Positions 1-8,870 of a stretch of DNA of 64,000 bases are shown here, in pieces. Within the stretch, counting starts at the first letter, position 1. Each line of letters opens with the position of its first letter. Source of the stretch: Chryseobacterium sp. GVT01B (GTDB lineage: Bacteria; Bacteroidota; Bacteroidia; Flavobacteriales; Weeksellaceae); contig NZ_JAHXYI010000007.1 of the NCBI RefSeq assembly GCF_019970045.1, positions 1-64,000 of the forward strand, written 5' to 3'. The position numbers and the translations under genes were made by a program. The notes beneath the pieces are model-generated. The model searched no databases. It saw nothing but the letters and a program-made list of their open reading frames with translations, and was not told the DNA's origin.

Positions 1-62
1 ACAGAAGTTAAGCCCACCAGCGCCGATGGTACTGCGAAAGCGGGAGAGTAGGCCGCCGCCAG
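1..62 (+). rRNA. rrf: 5S ribosomal RNA, 3' part
   Basis: This is the 3' half of a 5S rRNA gene cut by the window edge. The run GAAGTTAAGCCCACCAGCGC, the CGAAAGCGGGAGAG segment and the closing GGCCGCCGCC strand are typical of Bacteroidota 5S rRNA. A strong terminator follows at 81-113, so this is the end of an rRNA operon. The 16S and 23S genes would lie to the left, outside the window. The exact 3' end is uncertain by a few bases. Confidence 0.9.
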
Positions 63-80
63 TTTTTATTTTATTTTTAA

Positions 81-113
81 AAATCCTTTATCTTATGATA
101 AAGGATTTTTTTT
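81..113 (+). terminator. Rho-independent terminator of the rRNA operon
   Basis: A 12-bp perfect stem (AAATCCTTTATC / GATAAAGGATTT) with a 4-nt loop is followed by a run of T, 20 bases after the end of 5S rRNA. Confidence 0.85.
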
Positions 114-520
114 GCTTTATACACAACTCAAATCCAAAGCAAACCCAGCACAACTCGAAAGAAAACACAACTCCAAAGCAATGAGTAATCAATAATGATT
201 AATGGTTCCTGTTTCCAACCAATACCAGAGATCCTTCATCATTGATTATTTATCACTTATCATTGATAGCACTCCCTTGTCACTCCGAAGGAGTCTAAAC
301 AGTGCATTATTCTAGTCAGTTACTAAGTATAGCTTATCAGATCACTTAAATATTAAAAACTCTGTGCTACTCCTTTGAATCCTTTAGGCTCTAATAGTGT
401 GGCTGGATTCCTTCGGAATGTCATAGTTGGGATATTATTAGATCACTATATAAAATTGATGACTCTTAATCTGTACCCAATAACTCATAATTTATAATTT
501 ATAATTCATCATTCGTCTTC
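114..520. other. Gene-free spacer with degenerate inverted repeats
   Basis: I see no credible gene here. The stretch contains three loose copies of an ACACAACTC..AAAG phrase (about 120-180) and an imperfect inverted repeat of the kind AATCAATAATGATTA / ATCATTGATTAT (about 183-270). It also has small CTCCGAAGGAG-type and TTCCTTCGGAA-type palindromes. It looks like accumulated intergenic repeat material next to the rRNA operon. Confidence 0.5.
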
Positions 521-633
521 CCTAGCCACGATAGTAATGGTTACCCCGCAGGACGAGTGGTAAAGCTGTTGGGTTTGAGCGTAGGAAAGCATAGGAGCGA
601 GGAGTATGAATGGATAGCGGGAGAATGCTCCTG
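521..633. ncRNA. GC-rich structured intergenic element, possible RNA
   Basis: The element opens with CCTAGCCACGATAG and closes with GGATAGCGGGAGAATGCTCC, and is clearly more GC-rich than its flanks. Inside, TTACC (541-545) can pair with GGTAA (559-563), and GGAG can pair with the terminal CTCC. The two ends match, from memory, an element scattered through intergenic regions of Flavobacteriia; it may correspond to one of the known Flavobacteria RNA motifs, but I cannot verify which. No open reading frame runs through it. Strand and function are inferred, not shown. Confidence 0.4.
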
Positions 634-870
634 AAATAGTAATAAGTTCTTTAGAAAACGATTCTTTACTATTGATGTAATTTTTGTCAGAATCCTATCT
701 TTATGTATAGGATGTAATATTGTATGAATCTAAATTTAGTATATTATTTACATTAGTTATTATATTATCAATAATATATTCATCCAAATTTCTAATGGCT
801 AAACCTTTTGTTATTTCTAATCTTAATACAAGACTCATCATCTTTTTAAAAATAAATGCATATATAAAAA

Positions 871-910
871 ACACGGCTATCTCAAACTGAAATAGCCGTG
901 TTTATTTTTT
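871..910 (-). terminator. Terminator of the acyl-CoA carboxylase gene
   Basis: The stem CACGGCTAT / ATAGCCGTG has a 10-nt loop. Read on the minus strand it is followed by a T-run and sits just after the stop codon of the carboxylase gene. The plus strand also ends in T-rich sequence, so it may work in both directions. Confidence 0.8.
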
Positions 911-922
911 ATAATTTTATTA

Positions 923-2551
923 TCAGACTTGAATTACTCCCAAGTTGAATTTCTCGGTAATAGGAGCGTTATTAGCCGCTTCAATTCCCATAGAAATCCA
1001 TTTTCTTGTATCAGCTGGGTTGATGATGGCATCTGTCCATAATCTTGCAGCTGCATAAGTAGATTCTGTTTGTTTCTGATATTTTTTTGAAATTGTATCC
1101 AAAATTTCGTTGTGTTCTTCTTCAGTAATTTCTTTTCCTTGCTTTTTTAACGTAGACTCCTGGATCTGAGCAAGTACTTTTGCGGCTTGTGCTCCTCCCA
1201 TTACAGCCAGATCAGCCCAAGGCCATGCAACAATTAATCTGGGATCATAAGCTTTTCCACACATCGCATAGTTTCCTGCTCCGTAAGAATTCCCCGTAAT
1301 AATAGTAAATTTAGGAACTACAGAATTGGAAACTGCATTTACCATTTTAGCTCCATCTTTAATGATACCTCCATGTTCTGATTTGGAACCTACCATGAAT
1401 CCGGTAACGTCCTGTAAGAAGATTAAAGGTATTTTTCTTTGATTACAGTTGGCTATAAATCTGGTTGCTTTATCTGCAGAATCTGAGTAAATAACTCCAC
1501 CAAACTGCATTTCTCCTTTACCACTTTTTACAAGCTTTCTCTGATTGGCTACAATACCTACAGACCAGCCATCAACTCTGGCTGTTGCACAGATAATACT
1601 TTTACCATAATCTGGTTTATATTCTTCGTATTCGGAGTTGTCTACAATACATTTGATAATTTCGTAAGTATCATATTGCTCAGCTCTGGAAACCGGCATA
1701 ATTCCGAAAATATTTTCAGGATTTTCTTTTGGCGGGTAACTTTCAATTCTGTCAAAGCCTGCTTTTTCAGTACTTCCAAGAGATTTCATGATGTTTTTGA
1801 TTCTGTTCAAAGCATCTTTGTCATCTTTAGCCTTATAATCTGTTACTCCAGAAATAGAGCAGTGGGTGGTAGCGCCTCCCAATGTTTCATTATCAATACT
1901 TTCACCGATAGCAGCTTTTACAAGATAGCTTCCGGCAAGGAAAATAGAACCTGTTTTATCCACAATCATCGCTTCATCACTCATGATTGGTAAATAAGCT
2001 CCTCCGGCTACACAGCTCCCCATAACGGCAGAAATCTGGATGATCCCCATAGAGCTCATTTTAGCATTATTTCTGAAAATTCTTCCAAAATGTTCTTTAT
2101 CTGGAAAGATCTCACCCTGCATTGGAAGATAAACACCCGCAGAATCTACCAGATAAATGATTGGAAGCTTGTTTTCCATGGCAATTTCCTGTGCTCTCAG
2201 GTTTTTCTTTCCTGTGATAGGAAACCATGCACCAGCTTTTACAGAAGCGTCATTCGCAACGATGATACATTGTCTTCCGGAAACGTAGCCAATAACCACT
2301 ACAACTCCTCCGCTGGGACATCCTCCATGTTCCTTATACATTTCATATCCTGCAAATGCTCCTACTTCTATGGAATCTGAATCTTTATCGAGAAGATAAT
2401 CTATTCTTTCTCTTGCTGTCATTTTTCCTTCATCACGAAGCTTTTGAAGCCTCTTCTCACCACCTCCTTTTTTGATCTCAGTGAGTAAGCGATTTATTTC
2501 AGATAATTTTAGTCTGTTCTGATCTTCTCGTTTATTGAATTCGATGTCCAT
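923..2551 (-). CDS. Acyl-CoA carboxylase carboxyltransferase (beta) subunit, methylcrotonyl-CoA carboxylase type
   Basis: This 542-residue protein has the two crotonase-like halves of biotin-dependent carboxyltransferases. It transfers CO2 from carboxybiotin to an acyl-CoA. The first half has a GSCVAGGAYLP oxyanion-hole segment; the second has TGNSYGAGNYAMCG. The stretch around IFPDKEHFGRIF and GSIFLAG resembles methylcrotonyl-CoA carboxylase beta more than propionyl-CoA carboxylase beta, which would place it in leucine breakdown. No biotin-carrying alpha subunit is adjacent, so the partner must be encoded elsewhere. It is monocistronic with its own terminator. Substrate is inferred; the family is certain. 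Confidence 0.88.
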   Translation of the reverse strand: MDIEFNKREDQNRLKLSEINRLLTEIKKGGGEKRLQKLRDEGKMTARERIDYLLDKDSDSIEVGAFAGYEMYKEHGGCPSGGVVVVIGYVSGRQCIIVANDASVKAGAWFPITGKKNLRAQEIAMENKLPIIYLVDSAGVYLPMQGEIFPDKEHFGRIFRNNAKMSSMGIIQISAVMGSCVAGGAYLPIMSDEAMIVDKTGSIFLAGSYLVKAAIGESIDNETLGGATTHCSISGVTDYKAKDDKDALNRIKNIMKSLGSTEKAGFDRIESYPPKENPENIFGIMPVSRAEQYDTYEIIKCIVDNSEYEEYKPDYGKSIICATARVDGWSVGIVANQRKLVKSGKGEMQFGGVIYSDSADKATRFIANCNQRKIPLIFLQDVTGFMVGSKSEHGGIIKDGAKMVNAVSNSVVPKFTIITGNSYGAGNYAMCGKAYDPRLIVAWPWADLAVMGGAQAAKVLAQIQESTLKKQGKEITEEEHNEILDTISKKYQKQTESTYAAARLWTDAIINPADTRKWISMGIEAANNAPITEKFNLGVIQV

Positions 2552-2704
2552 AAAATTTTCAATTTTTTACGCTTAAAGATACTATTTTTATGAGGAATAC
2601 AAATAGGAAGTAAAACAGGTGTTTAATAGTTTGGTTTCTAGTAAATTGTGAAATTTTTAACTAAAAAATATTTTTAAATAATTTATATTTTTTCTAACTT
2701 TACA

Positions 2705-2815
2705 CTAGAGTAACAGAGGTGATATTCTCTGCAAATACTCTAAGTTCCTAGTTTATTTTTTTAATAGTTTATTATTTGAAGGCCCTGAAAGTTTAACAAA
2801 TTTTCAGGGTTTTTT
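2705..2815 (+). ncRNA. Candidate small RNA with nested hairpin and terminator
   Basis: The 382-base gap between the carboxylase and the EamA gene holds a self-contained unit. A -7-like box TAACTTTA (2695-2702) is followed by a nested hairpin: AGAGTA (2707-2712) with TACTCT (2736-2741), enclosing CAGAG (2714-2718) with CTCTG (2727-2731). An AT-rich linker and a terminator (2783-2815) come next. The EamA gene has its own promoter downstream, so this looks like an independent transcript of roughly 110 nt. It carries no plausible peptide. It could be a 6S-type or other regulatory RNA, but I cannot assign a family. Confidence 0.4.
2783..2815 (+). terminator. Terminator of the candidate small RNA
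   Basis: The stem CCCTGAAA / TTTCAGGG with an 11-nt loop is followed by six T. It lies upstream of the EamA promoter and downstream of no protein gene, which supports a separate non-coding transcript. Confidence 0.75.
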
Positions 2816-2897
2816 ATTGATTGATCTTTATTTTAATTTTTATTAACTTTTTTTATATTAAACGTGTTTTTTTATCAATTTTTGTGATTGGGATTTG

Positions 2898-2905
2898 TAA
2901 ATTTG
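2898..2905 (+). promoter_or_regulatory. -7 promoter box of the EamA gene
   Basis: TAAATTTG matches the Bacteroidota sigma-factor consensus TAnnTTTG and lies 28 bases before the ATG. No clear TTTG at -33 was found. It places the start of the EamA transcript after the upstream terminator. Confidence 0.55.
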
Positions 2906-2933
2906 CACGTTAAAAATCAAAAGGAGATAGGTT

Positions 2934-3812
2934 ATGCATAAATTGGCACTTTTCAGGTTGCATTTAATAGTGTTTTTGTGGGGGTTCACTGCAATTTTGG
3001 GAAAATTAATTCATGCCAATGCTCAGATCCTTGTGTTTTACAGGATGTTGTTTGCTTCTATCTTTCTTTTTGTATTCATCAGGGGCTTTAAGAAAGAAAG
3101 TATAAAAGTTTCAAAAAAAATATTTTTTCAGCTGGCGGCAATAGGTTTTGCAATGGCGCTTCACTGGTATTGTTTTTTCTATTCCATTAAAGTTTCCAAT
3201 GTTTCCATTGCGTTAAGTTGTCTTTCTTTATCTACACTTTTTGCCTCGATTCTGGAGCCTATTATTTTCAAAAGAAAGATCGATATATCTGAAGTTATAA
3301 TGGGAACGGTCATCGTTGCCTGTATATTATTAATCTTCAAAACAGAGTTTCATTTTAAAGAAGGTATTATTTATGGAATCCTTTGTGCTGTATTTGGAAC
3401 TATCTTTTCTGTTTTTAATGGGAAAATGTTTGGCAAAACGAGTTCTGGAAACATCATTTTTTATGAAATTTTCTGTGGATGGTTTATTTTATTGATATTT
3501 TATTTGCTTTCGGGGCAAATTTTTCAAATGAACGAAATAAACTACCGGGATTTGGCGTTAATATGCTTGTTAGCCGGTGTTTTTACCGCTTTCCCCATGT
3601 TAGAATCGGTGAAATTAATGAAGTATATATCACCTTTTACTTTAATTTTAACAGTTAATTTAGAACCTGTCTACGGAATTATACTAGCTTTTTTTATCTT
3701 TGGGGAATCAGAACATATGAGCCCTATATTTTATATTGCTTCAGGAGTTATGATACTGGCAATCATAGTCAATGGATTAATTAAAGCCAGAAAAACTAAA
3801 AACTTAAACTAA
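2934..3812 (+). CDS. EamA-family (DMT) membrane transporter
   Basis: This 292-residue, very hydrophobic protein has about ten membrane segments arranged as two EamA repeats (roughly residues 5-140 and 145-285). That is the standard layout of drug/metabolite transporters, which export small metabolites or amino acids across the inner membrane. The substrate cannot be read from sequence. A purine-rich AAAGGAGAT lies shortly before the ATG, unusual in this window where Shine-Dalgarno sequences are mostly absent. It is the first gene of a probable three-gene operon with the PorV-like gene 13 bases downstream. Confidence 0.85.
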   Translation: MHKLALFRLHLIVFLWGFTAILGKLIHANAQILVFYRMLFASIFLFVFIRGFKKESIKVSKKIFFQLAAIGFAMALHWYCFFYSIKVSNVSIALSCLSLSTLFASILEPIIFKRKIDISEVIMGTVIVACILLIFKTEFHFKEGIIYGILCAVFGTIFSVFNGKMFGKTSSGNIIFYEIFCGWFILLIFYLLSGQIFQMNEINYRDLALICLLAGVFTAFPMLESVKLMKYISPFTLILTVNLEPVYGIILAFFIFGESEHMSPIFYIASGVMILAIIVNGLIKARKTKNLN

Positions 3813-3825
3813 GCATCAAATTTAT

Positions 3826-4908
3826 ATGATGAAAAAATATCTTTTACTTGCATTTTCACTGCTGTTTGGGCTGTCTCAATCTCAGATTATCAGGAAATAT
3901 TCCAATGAATTCTTAAATATCGGAGCCGGAGCAAGAGGTCTTGCAATGGGTGGGGCAGTAATTACCAATCAGGATGATGTATATTCTCCTATGTGGAACC
4001 CTGCAGGTTTGATGTCAGTTGAAAGAGACTGGCAAGGTGCAGCAATGCACGCAGAATACTTTGAGTCTATCGCAAAATACGACTATCTGGCGTATGCGAA
4101 AGTACTTGAAGAAGGTGTTTTTGGGGTTTCAGTGGTGAGACTTGGTGTAGACAATATTTTGAATACTACCCAGATGATTGACTCTGAAGGAAATATTGAT
4201 TATGATAAAATTACTAAATTTTCTCAATCCGATTACGCGGCTATCCTTTCTTATGCTTTCAGGCCAGGAGGAAATCCAAAATTGGATGTTGGGGTAAATG
4301 CTAAAATTGTCTACAGAAACGTAGGTAAATTTGCAAATGGTTATGGTTTTGGTTTTGATGTGGGGGCGATTTATAAAGCAGATAACGGATGGAAGTTTGG
4401 AGGTATGGTAAGAGATATCACTACTACCGTCAACTTTTGGAGTATCAATCAGAAAGAACTTTCAACTGTTGTCAACGGAGAAGAATTCAACCCCGCACCG
4501 AAAGATAAACTGGAACTTACAATGCCTAAGTTGAATGTAGGTGCCAGTAAATTATTTGAAATCAACAGTAGTGTTTATGTATTGCCGGAAGCAGGAATTA
4601 ATGTAGATTTCGCTAAAACTGCTTCATTGATTTCAACAGATTTTGCAAGTATCAGTCCCTATGCAGGAGCTGAACTGGGATATCAGAAAATGATTTTTGT
4701 GAGATTGGGGATCAACAGATTCCAGTCAATTACAGATATAGAAGACCTTAAAAGAAAAGTTTCTTTCCAGCCAAGTGCAGGTCTTGGGATCAGATACAGA
4801 GGACTTACACTGGATTATGCGATTACGAATTCAGGGATAGGCGGATCTAATTTCTATTCCAATTTCTTCTCATTGAAACTTGATATGGGAGCATTCAGAA
4901 ACGATTAA
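3826..4908 (+). CDS. PorV/PorQ-family outer membrane beta-barrel protein
   Basis: The 360-residue protein has a signal peptide (about residues 1-19) and a FadL-like beta-barrel. The early motif GAGARGLAMGGA..DDVY..WNPAGL is characteristic of the PorV/PorQ family of Bacteroidota. PorV and PorQ serve the type IX secretion system, PorV shuttling cargo and PorQ joining the attachment complex. Which of them, if either, this paralogue matches cannot be settled here. It lies in an operon after the EamA gene and shortly before an unknown exported protein that may be functionally linked. Confidence 0.8.
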   Translation: MMKKYLLLAFSLLFGLSQSQIIRKYSNEFLNIGAGARGLAMGGAVITNQDDVYSPMWNPAGLMSVERDWQGAAMHAEYFESIAKYDYLAYAKVLEEGVFGVSVVRLGVDNILNTTQMIDSEGNIDYDKITKFSQSDYAAILSYAFRPGGNPKLDVGVNAKIVYRNVGKFANGYGFGFDVGAIYKADNGWKFGGMVRDITTTVNFWSINQKELSTVVNGEEFNPAPKDKLELTMPKLNVGASKLFEINSSVYVLPEAGINVDFAKTASLISTDFASISPYAGAELGYQKMIFVRLGINRFQSITDIEDLKRKVSFQPSAGLGIRYRGLTLDYAITNSGIGGSNFYSNFFSLKLDMGAFRND

Positions 4909-4918
4909 AATTATAGAA

Positions 4919-5668
4919 ATGAAAAAGTTATTAATGCTGACGTTGGTTGTGTGCTCAACAATGGCTTTTACACAAAAGGTTTCAGATTACAAATATGTAG
5001 TGATTCCGGAAAAATTTAAAACCTTTAAAAATAGCAGTTTTGGATTGGAAGCTTATCTGGCTAAAGCCTTACAGGGAAAAAAATATGAAATTTTAACCGA
5101 AGCGATGGACAAATGGCCGTCTGAGGCTAGAAATAATTCCTGTAATGTAATTAATGCAGAAGTACTAAATGATAAAAGTTTATTTACAAATAAAGTGATT
5201 CTGCAGTTCAAAGACTGTAACAAAAAGACTATTTTTGAATCCAAAGGTCGTTCGGATATAAAAGAATTTGAAGAAGGGTTTCCAGATGCATTGAAGCAAG
5301 CTCTCATAGACGTTGCATTCTCCAATCCTATAGAGATGCTGCCTGCAAAAATGTCTGATAATACTCAAAACGGACAGAATATAGTTTCGAAAACTATTGT
5401 ATCTTCAAAAACTCCGGAAGCGAATAGCTACTCAAATGGGAAGTTTACCCTTCAGAAAATACAGATTGATCCTACTCAATTTATCTTAGCAAAATCTGGA
5501 AGTTCTGTACCATTTGCAACATTTAAATCAACTTCGAAAGATGCTGTTTTCTTAGTGAAATTGGCTGACGGAAATACTACCATAGGATATTTTGAAAACG
5601 GAAGCATTGTGATAGATATGCCACAGGCTGATGGAAAATTTTCTAAAGAAGTTTTTGCGGCAAAATAA
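4919..5668 (+). CDS. Exported protein of unknown function
   Basis: I do not recognise this 249-residue protein. It starts with a signal peptide (MKKLLMLTLVVCSTMAFTQ). I place the start at the ATG at 4919, because the longer frame from 4880 would put 13 residues before the signal peptide and overlap the PorV-like gene. The N-terminal part (residues about 20-130) is compatible with a small periplasmic alpha/beta domain. The C-terminal part is rich in Ser, Thr and Lys. It closes the EamA / PorV-like operon, and a hairpin terminator follows. Confidence 0.7.
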   Translation: MKKLLMLTLVVCSTMAFTQKVSDYKYVVIPEKFKTFKNSSFGLEAYLAKALQGKKYEILTEAMDKWPSEARNNSCNVINAEVLNDKSLFTNKVILQFKDCNKKTIFESKGRSDIKEFEEGFPDALKQALIDVAFSNPIEMLPAKMSDNTQNGQNIVSKTIVSSKTPEANSYSNGKFTLQKIQIDPTQFILAKSGSSVPFATFKSTSKDAVFLVKLADGNTTIGYFENGSIVIDMPQADGKFSKEVFAAK

Positions 5669-5694
5669 TCTGGAAATTACAAAATAATAAACAT

Positions 5695-5722
5695 AAAAGG
5701 CTCTTGAAAAAGAGCCTTTTAT
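5695..5722 (+). terminator. Hairpin terminator after the PorV-like operon
   Basis: The perfect 10-bp stem AAAAGGCTCT / AGAGCCTTTT has a 6-nt loop and lies about 30 bases after the stop codon. Confidence 0.75.
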
Positions 5723-6099
5723 AATATATATGCTGATGTGTTTTTCATTTTTTCAGAAAGTGAGAAGATGCTTTGATCAGACTTTCTACATGAAACAGAC
5801 ATAAGAGGTAAGTCACCATTTATAGTGATAAATGAAAATATAGAAAGATTTATAAAATGAGAAAAATTTTCATAGTATTATTGTTATTAGTTGATATTAC
5901 TAATTTATGAAAAAATTATAAATAATACTATTATTTAGTAAAATATTTATTTATTTGTGTTTTTCTTTAATGAATTATCCTTATGGTTAAAGGAATGTTG
6001 ATTTTTGTCACTTGTTGATGAAATAGAAAATAGATGTGAAATTTTATAAAGAAGGACTATTTTGCTAGTGTAACATAACTGTTAAACTGCGCCAGATTA
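5723..6099. other. Gene-free AT-rich spacer
   Basis: Nothing gene-like is visible. The only start with a signal-peptide-like beginning (5857) ends after 17 codons. The stretch is strongly AT-rich with no clear hairpin terminator for uvrC, which ends at 6100. Confidence 0.5.
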
Positions 6100-7893
6100 T
6101 CAATTGGCATTAAAAAACTCCCAAATCACTTTAGCCTTACTTTTCCCTAAAATTTCTTCCAGCGTTTCCATATTGGCTTCTTTGATACGTTTTACAGACT
6201 TTAGTTTAGACAGAAGCAGCTCAATAGTTTTTTCTCCAACACCAGGAATTTCTTCCAGTTCAGATTTTATTGTAGAATTTTTTCTTCTCGTTCTATGATG
6301 CTTTACCCCAAATCGGTGAGCCTCGTCACGTACACGCTGAAGGATTTTCAATGTTTCAGATTTTTTATCCAGATATAAAGGAATAGGATCTTCAGGGAAG
6401 AAAATCTCCTCCAGTCTTTTGGCGATACCTACAATGGTAATTTTTCCGTAAAGTCCCAATAATCTAAGGCTCTTTACAGCTGAAGACAACTGTCCCTTTC
6501 CTCCGTCTATCAGAATAAGCTGGGGGAGATCTTCACCTTCATCAAGCATCCTTTTGTAACGGCGGTAGATCACTTCTTCCATCGTAGCAAAATCGTTAGG
6601 CCCTTCCACTGTTTTAGGATGGAAAATTCTGTAATCTGCTTTACTTGGTCTGCCATCTTTGAAAACAACGCATGCTGAGACAGGATTAGTTCCCTGAATA
6701 TTTGAGTTATCAAAACCTTCAATATGTCTGGGCTCAACCGGCATTCTGAGAAGTTTCTGCATTTCCGCCATGATTCTGTTGGTATGCCTTTCAGGATCTA
6801 CAATCTGAACCTGTTTCAGTTTTTCCAGACGATATTCTTTAGCGTTTTTTTCGGAAAGCTCTACAATTCTTTTTTTATCTCCAACCTTAGGAACAATCAG
6901 TTTTACATTAGGAATTTCTACAGACAAATGAAATGGCAACAGTACTTCTTTGGAATCAGAAGAAAATTTCTGGCGGATCTCAATCAACGCTTCCTCCATA
7001 ATGTCTTCATCTGTTTCTTCAAGAATTTTTTTTATCTCGGTCGTAAAACTCTGGATGATATTTCCATTTCTGATTTTAAAGAAATTGACATATGCTGCCG
7101 TTTCATCGCTGGTCATTCCGAAGACATCCACATCGTCAATATTAGGGTTGACTACAGTATTCTTAGCCTGGTAATCTTCCAGAATATCGAGTCTTTCTTT
7201 AATAATCTGAGCTTGTTCAAACTGAAGATTGGAAGCAAGTTTCATCATCTGATTGACCAGATAATCCTTAGCTTTTCGGAAATCCCCTTTGATAATCCCG
7301 CGGATGGCATCTATCTTTTCATCATACTCTTCCTTGCTTTCAAGGTCTTCACACGGACCTTCACAGTTTTTAATATGATATTCCAGGCAGACTTTATATT
7401 TCCCTTCAGCAATTTTGGCCGGAGAAAGATTCAGATTACAGGTTCTAAGTTTGTAAATATGTTTGATGGTATCCAGTAAAATCTTTGCAGGACGTACTTT
7501 TGCATAAGGACCATAATATTCGGATCCATCTTTAATTACATTCCTGGTCAGAAAGATTCGTGGAAAATCTTCATTTTTGATGCAGATCCACGGATAGGTT
7601 TTGTCATCTTTCAACATGACATTGTAAAACGGCTGATGTTCCTTAATCAGATTATTTTCCAATAAAAGTGCATCATACTCACTGTTTACAATTGTCGTTT
7701 CCAATCGCTGGATTTTCCCGACCATTATTTTGATCCTGTATCCGGAAAGGTTTTTGTTGAAATAGGAGAGAACCCTTTTTTTTAGATTTTTCGCTTTCCC
7801 AACATACAAAAGCTGTTCGTTTTTATCATAATAACGATAAACGCCGGGTTCGGATGGTAAGGTTTTGAGCTGTAGTTCTAAAGAAGGATTCAT
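6100..7893 (-). CDS. uvrC: UvrABC system protein C (excinuclease subunit)
   Basis: The 597-residue protein has the full UvrC layout. A GIY-YIG nuclease domain at the N-terminus (GVY at 17-19, YVG at 30-32) makes the 3' incision. A UVR motif near residues 205-240 contacts UvrB. An RNase H-like domain makes the 5' incision, and a helix-hairpin-helix pair closes the C-terminus (LEEIPGVGEKTIELLLSKL). Length is normal. A -7 box (TAATTTTG on the minus strand, 7898-7905) lies so close to the ATG that the mRNA may be leaderless or nearly so. It stands apart from uvrA and uvrB, as is usual. Confidence 0.97.
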   Translation of the reverse strand: MNPSLELQLKTLPSEPGVYRYYDKNEQLLYVGKAKNLKKRVLSYFNKNLSGYRIKIMVGKIQRLETTIVNSEYDALLLENNLIKEHQPFYNVMLKDDKTYPWICIKNEDFPRIFLTRNVIKDGSEYYGPYAKVRPAKILLDTIKHIYKLRTCNLNLSPAKIAEGKYKVCLEYHIKNCEGPCEDLESKEEYDEKIDAIRGIIKGDFRKAKDYLVNQMMKLASNLQFEQAQIIKERLDILEDYQAKNTVVNPNIDDVDVFGMTSDETAAYVNFFKIRNGNIIQSFTTEIKKILEETDEDIMEEALIEIRQKFSSDSKEVLLPFHLSVEIPNVKLIVPKVGDKKRIVELSEKNAKEYRLEKLKQVQIVDPERHTNRIMAEMQKLLRMPVEPRHIEGFDNSNIQGTNPVSACVVFKDGRPSKADYRIFHPKTVEGPNDFATMEEVIYRRYKRMLDEGEDLPQLILIDGGKGQLSSAVKSLRLLGLYGKITIVGIAKRLEEIFFPEDPIPLYLDKKSETLKILQRVRDEAHRFGVKHHRTRRKNSTIKSELEEIPGVGEKTIELLLSKLKSVKRIKEANMETLEEILGKSKAKVIWEFFNAN

Positions 7894-7897
7894 ATAA

Positions 7898-7905
7898 CAA
7901 AATTA
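7898..7905 (-). promoter_or_regulatory. -7 promoter box of uvrC
   Basis: On the minus strand this reads TAATTTTG, a match to TAnnTTTG. It ends only five bases before the ATG, which predicts a transcript with almost no leader. Confidence 0.45.
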
Positions 7906-7930
7906 AGGAAACTTTCCCTATTTAAAAAAG

Positions 7931-7958
7931 AAAACCTGCAGATCAGTCCGCAGGTTTT
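7931..7958 (-). terminator. Terminator of the unknown gene at 7979-8740
   Basis: The stem AAAACCTGC / GCAGGTTTT is followed on the minus strand by a T-run. It lies 20 bases past the stop codon and upstream of uvrC. Confidence 0.8.
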
Positions 7959-7978
7959 AATTTATTCTTGGAAGTATT

Positions 7979-8740
7979 TTATCCGTGATTCATTTCTGTA
8001 TATTGATAGATCAGAAAGCTTAAATAATCCCATTCTACAGAGTTTTTAGGATATTTTTTCATAAACTCTGCATTGTCTCCGAATAGAAAATCGTAGTTAT
8101 CTTCAAAATCATCTTTATGAAGCCACATCACTTTGTCACCCTTTTTTACATAATAAGATTTTATGACACCGCCACCAAATGCAGGAGCACCACCAAAACC
8201 TGTTGACATGGTTTCTGAAGCGAACGGATCATGATAAACCGTAATAAGTTCATTAAATTCAGGATTGATAACCTGCATTAAAAAAGCTTTGGGCTCTTTC
8301 TTGTTTTTTAAAGAAACAACCTGGTTTTCATATGGGATTGCATCGTTGGTTACAGATTTACTGTATTTTTTGGTGCTGTAATTCCTCATGTTTGAAATAA
8401 ACTTTCCTGCTTTCATAGATTTTTCCCTCTCTGTTGCATACAAATACATTTCAGCAATATCTACCGCTGTAAATTTCATAGGCTTTCTCGTATCAACGTC
8501 TTCAATGGTAATGGACAGAATTTGTCCTCTCTGTTTTTCCCATGATTTACTGTAACCCTGGTATTCAGTATTGTCTTTTAATATGATTGTGGAGACCTTT
8601 TTATCAGATGCAGTATCGAACCCTTCGTTAAACAGATAACGGTTCATTTCTTTTCTTTCTTCTTTGGAATATTTTACTTTCTGGGCGAAAGCTGTTGTGC
8701 TTGCTACACATAAAGCAAGGAGTAGAGTTTTCAGTCTCAT
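7979..8740 (-). CDS. Exported protein of unknown function
   Basis: This 253-residue protein has a clear signal peptide (MRLKTLLLALCVASTTAFAQ) and no family I can name. The mature part is mixed alpha/beta with many lysines, a small glycine-rich loop near residues 183-190 (GFGGAPAFGGG), and a C-terminus ending in MNHG. It has its own terminator and no obvious operon partner, since uvrC follows behind a terminator and hutH is divergent. A periplasmic or surface location is inferred from the signal peptide only. Confidence 0.65.
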   Translation of the reverse strand: MRLKTLLLALCVASTTAFAQKVKYSKEERKEMNRYLFNEGFDTASDKKVSTIILKDNTEYQGYSKSWEKQRGQILSITIEDVDTRKPMKFTAVDIAEMYLYATEREKSMKAGKFISNMRNYSTKKYSKSVTNDAIPYENQVVSLKNKKEPKAFLMQVINPEFNELITVYHDPFASETMSTGFGGAPAFGGGVIKSYYVKKGDKVMWLHKDDFEDNYDFLFGDNAEFMKKYPKNSVEWDYLSFLIYQYTEMNHG

Positions 8741-8870
8741 GTATTATTGTTTTTAATTTCGGGGCTAAAAATAGTAAAATAATTTCCTTGTTTATATAAA
8801 AATATAGAAGATTGAAATTTAGCTTTTCCAATTATTGTTAAATGCGTAATTTTAAGAAAATTTTTTAGAA

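Noticed and set aside
114..920. tRNA genes after the rRNA operon
   Set aside because: No cloverleaf or CCA-end pattern could be found; the GC-rich block does not fit a tRNA.
5857..5910. Short frame starting like a signal peptide (17 codons)
   Set aside because: It stops after a hydrophobic start with no mature part and lies in a very AT-rich spacer; chance is the simpler reading.
6724..7479. 251-codon open frame on the plus strand
   Set aside because: It is antisense to the conserved uvrC gene and has a composition typical of shadow frames.
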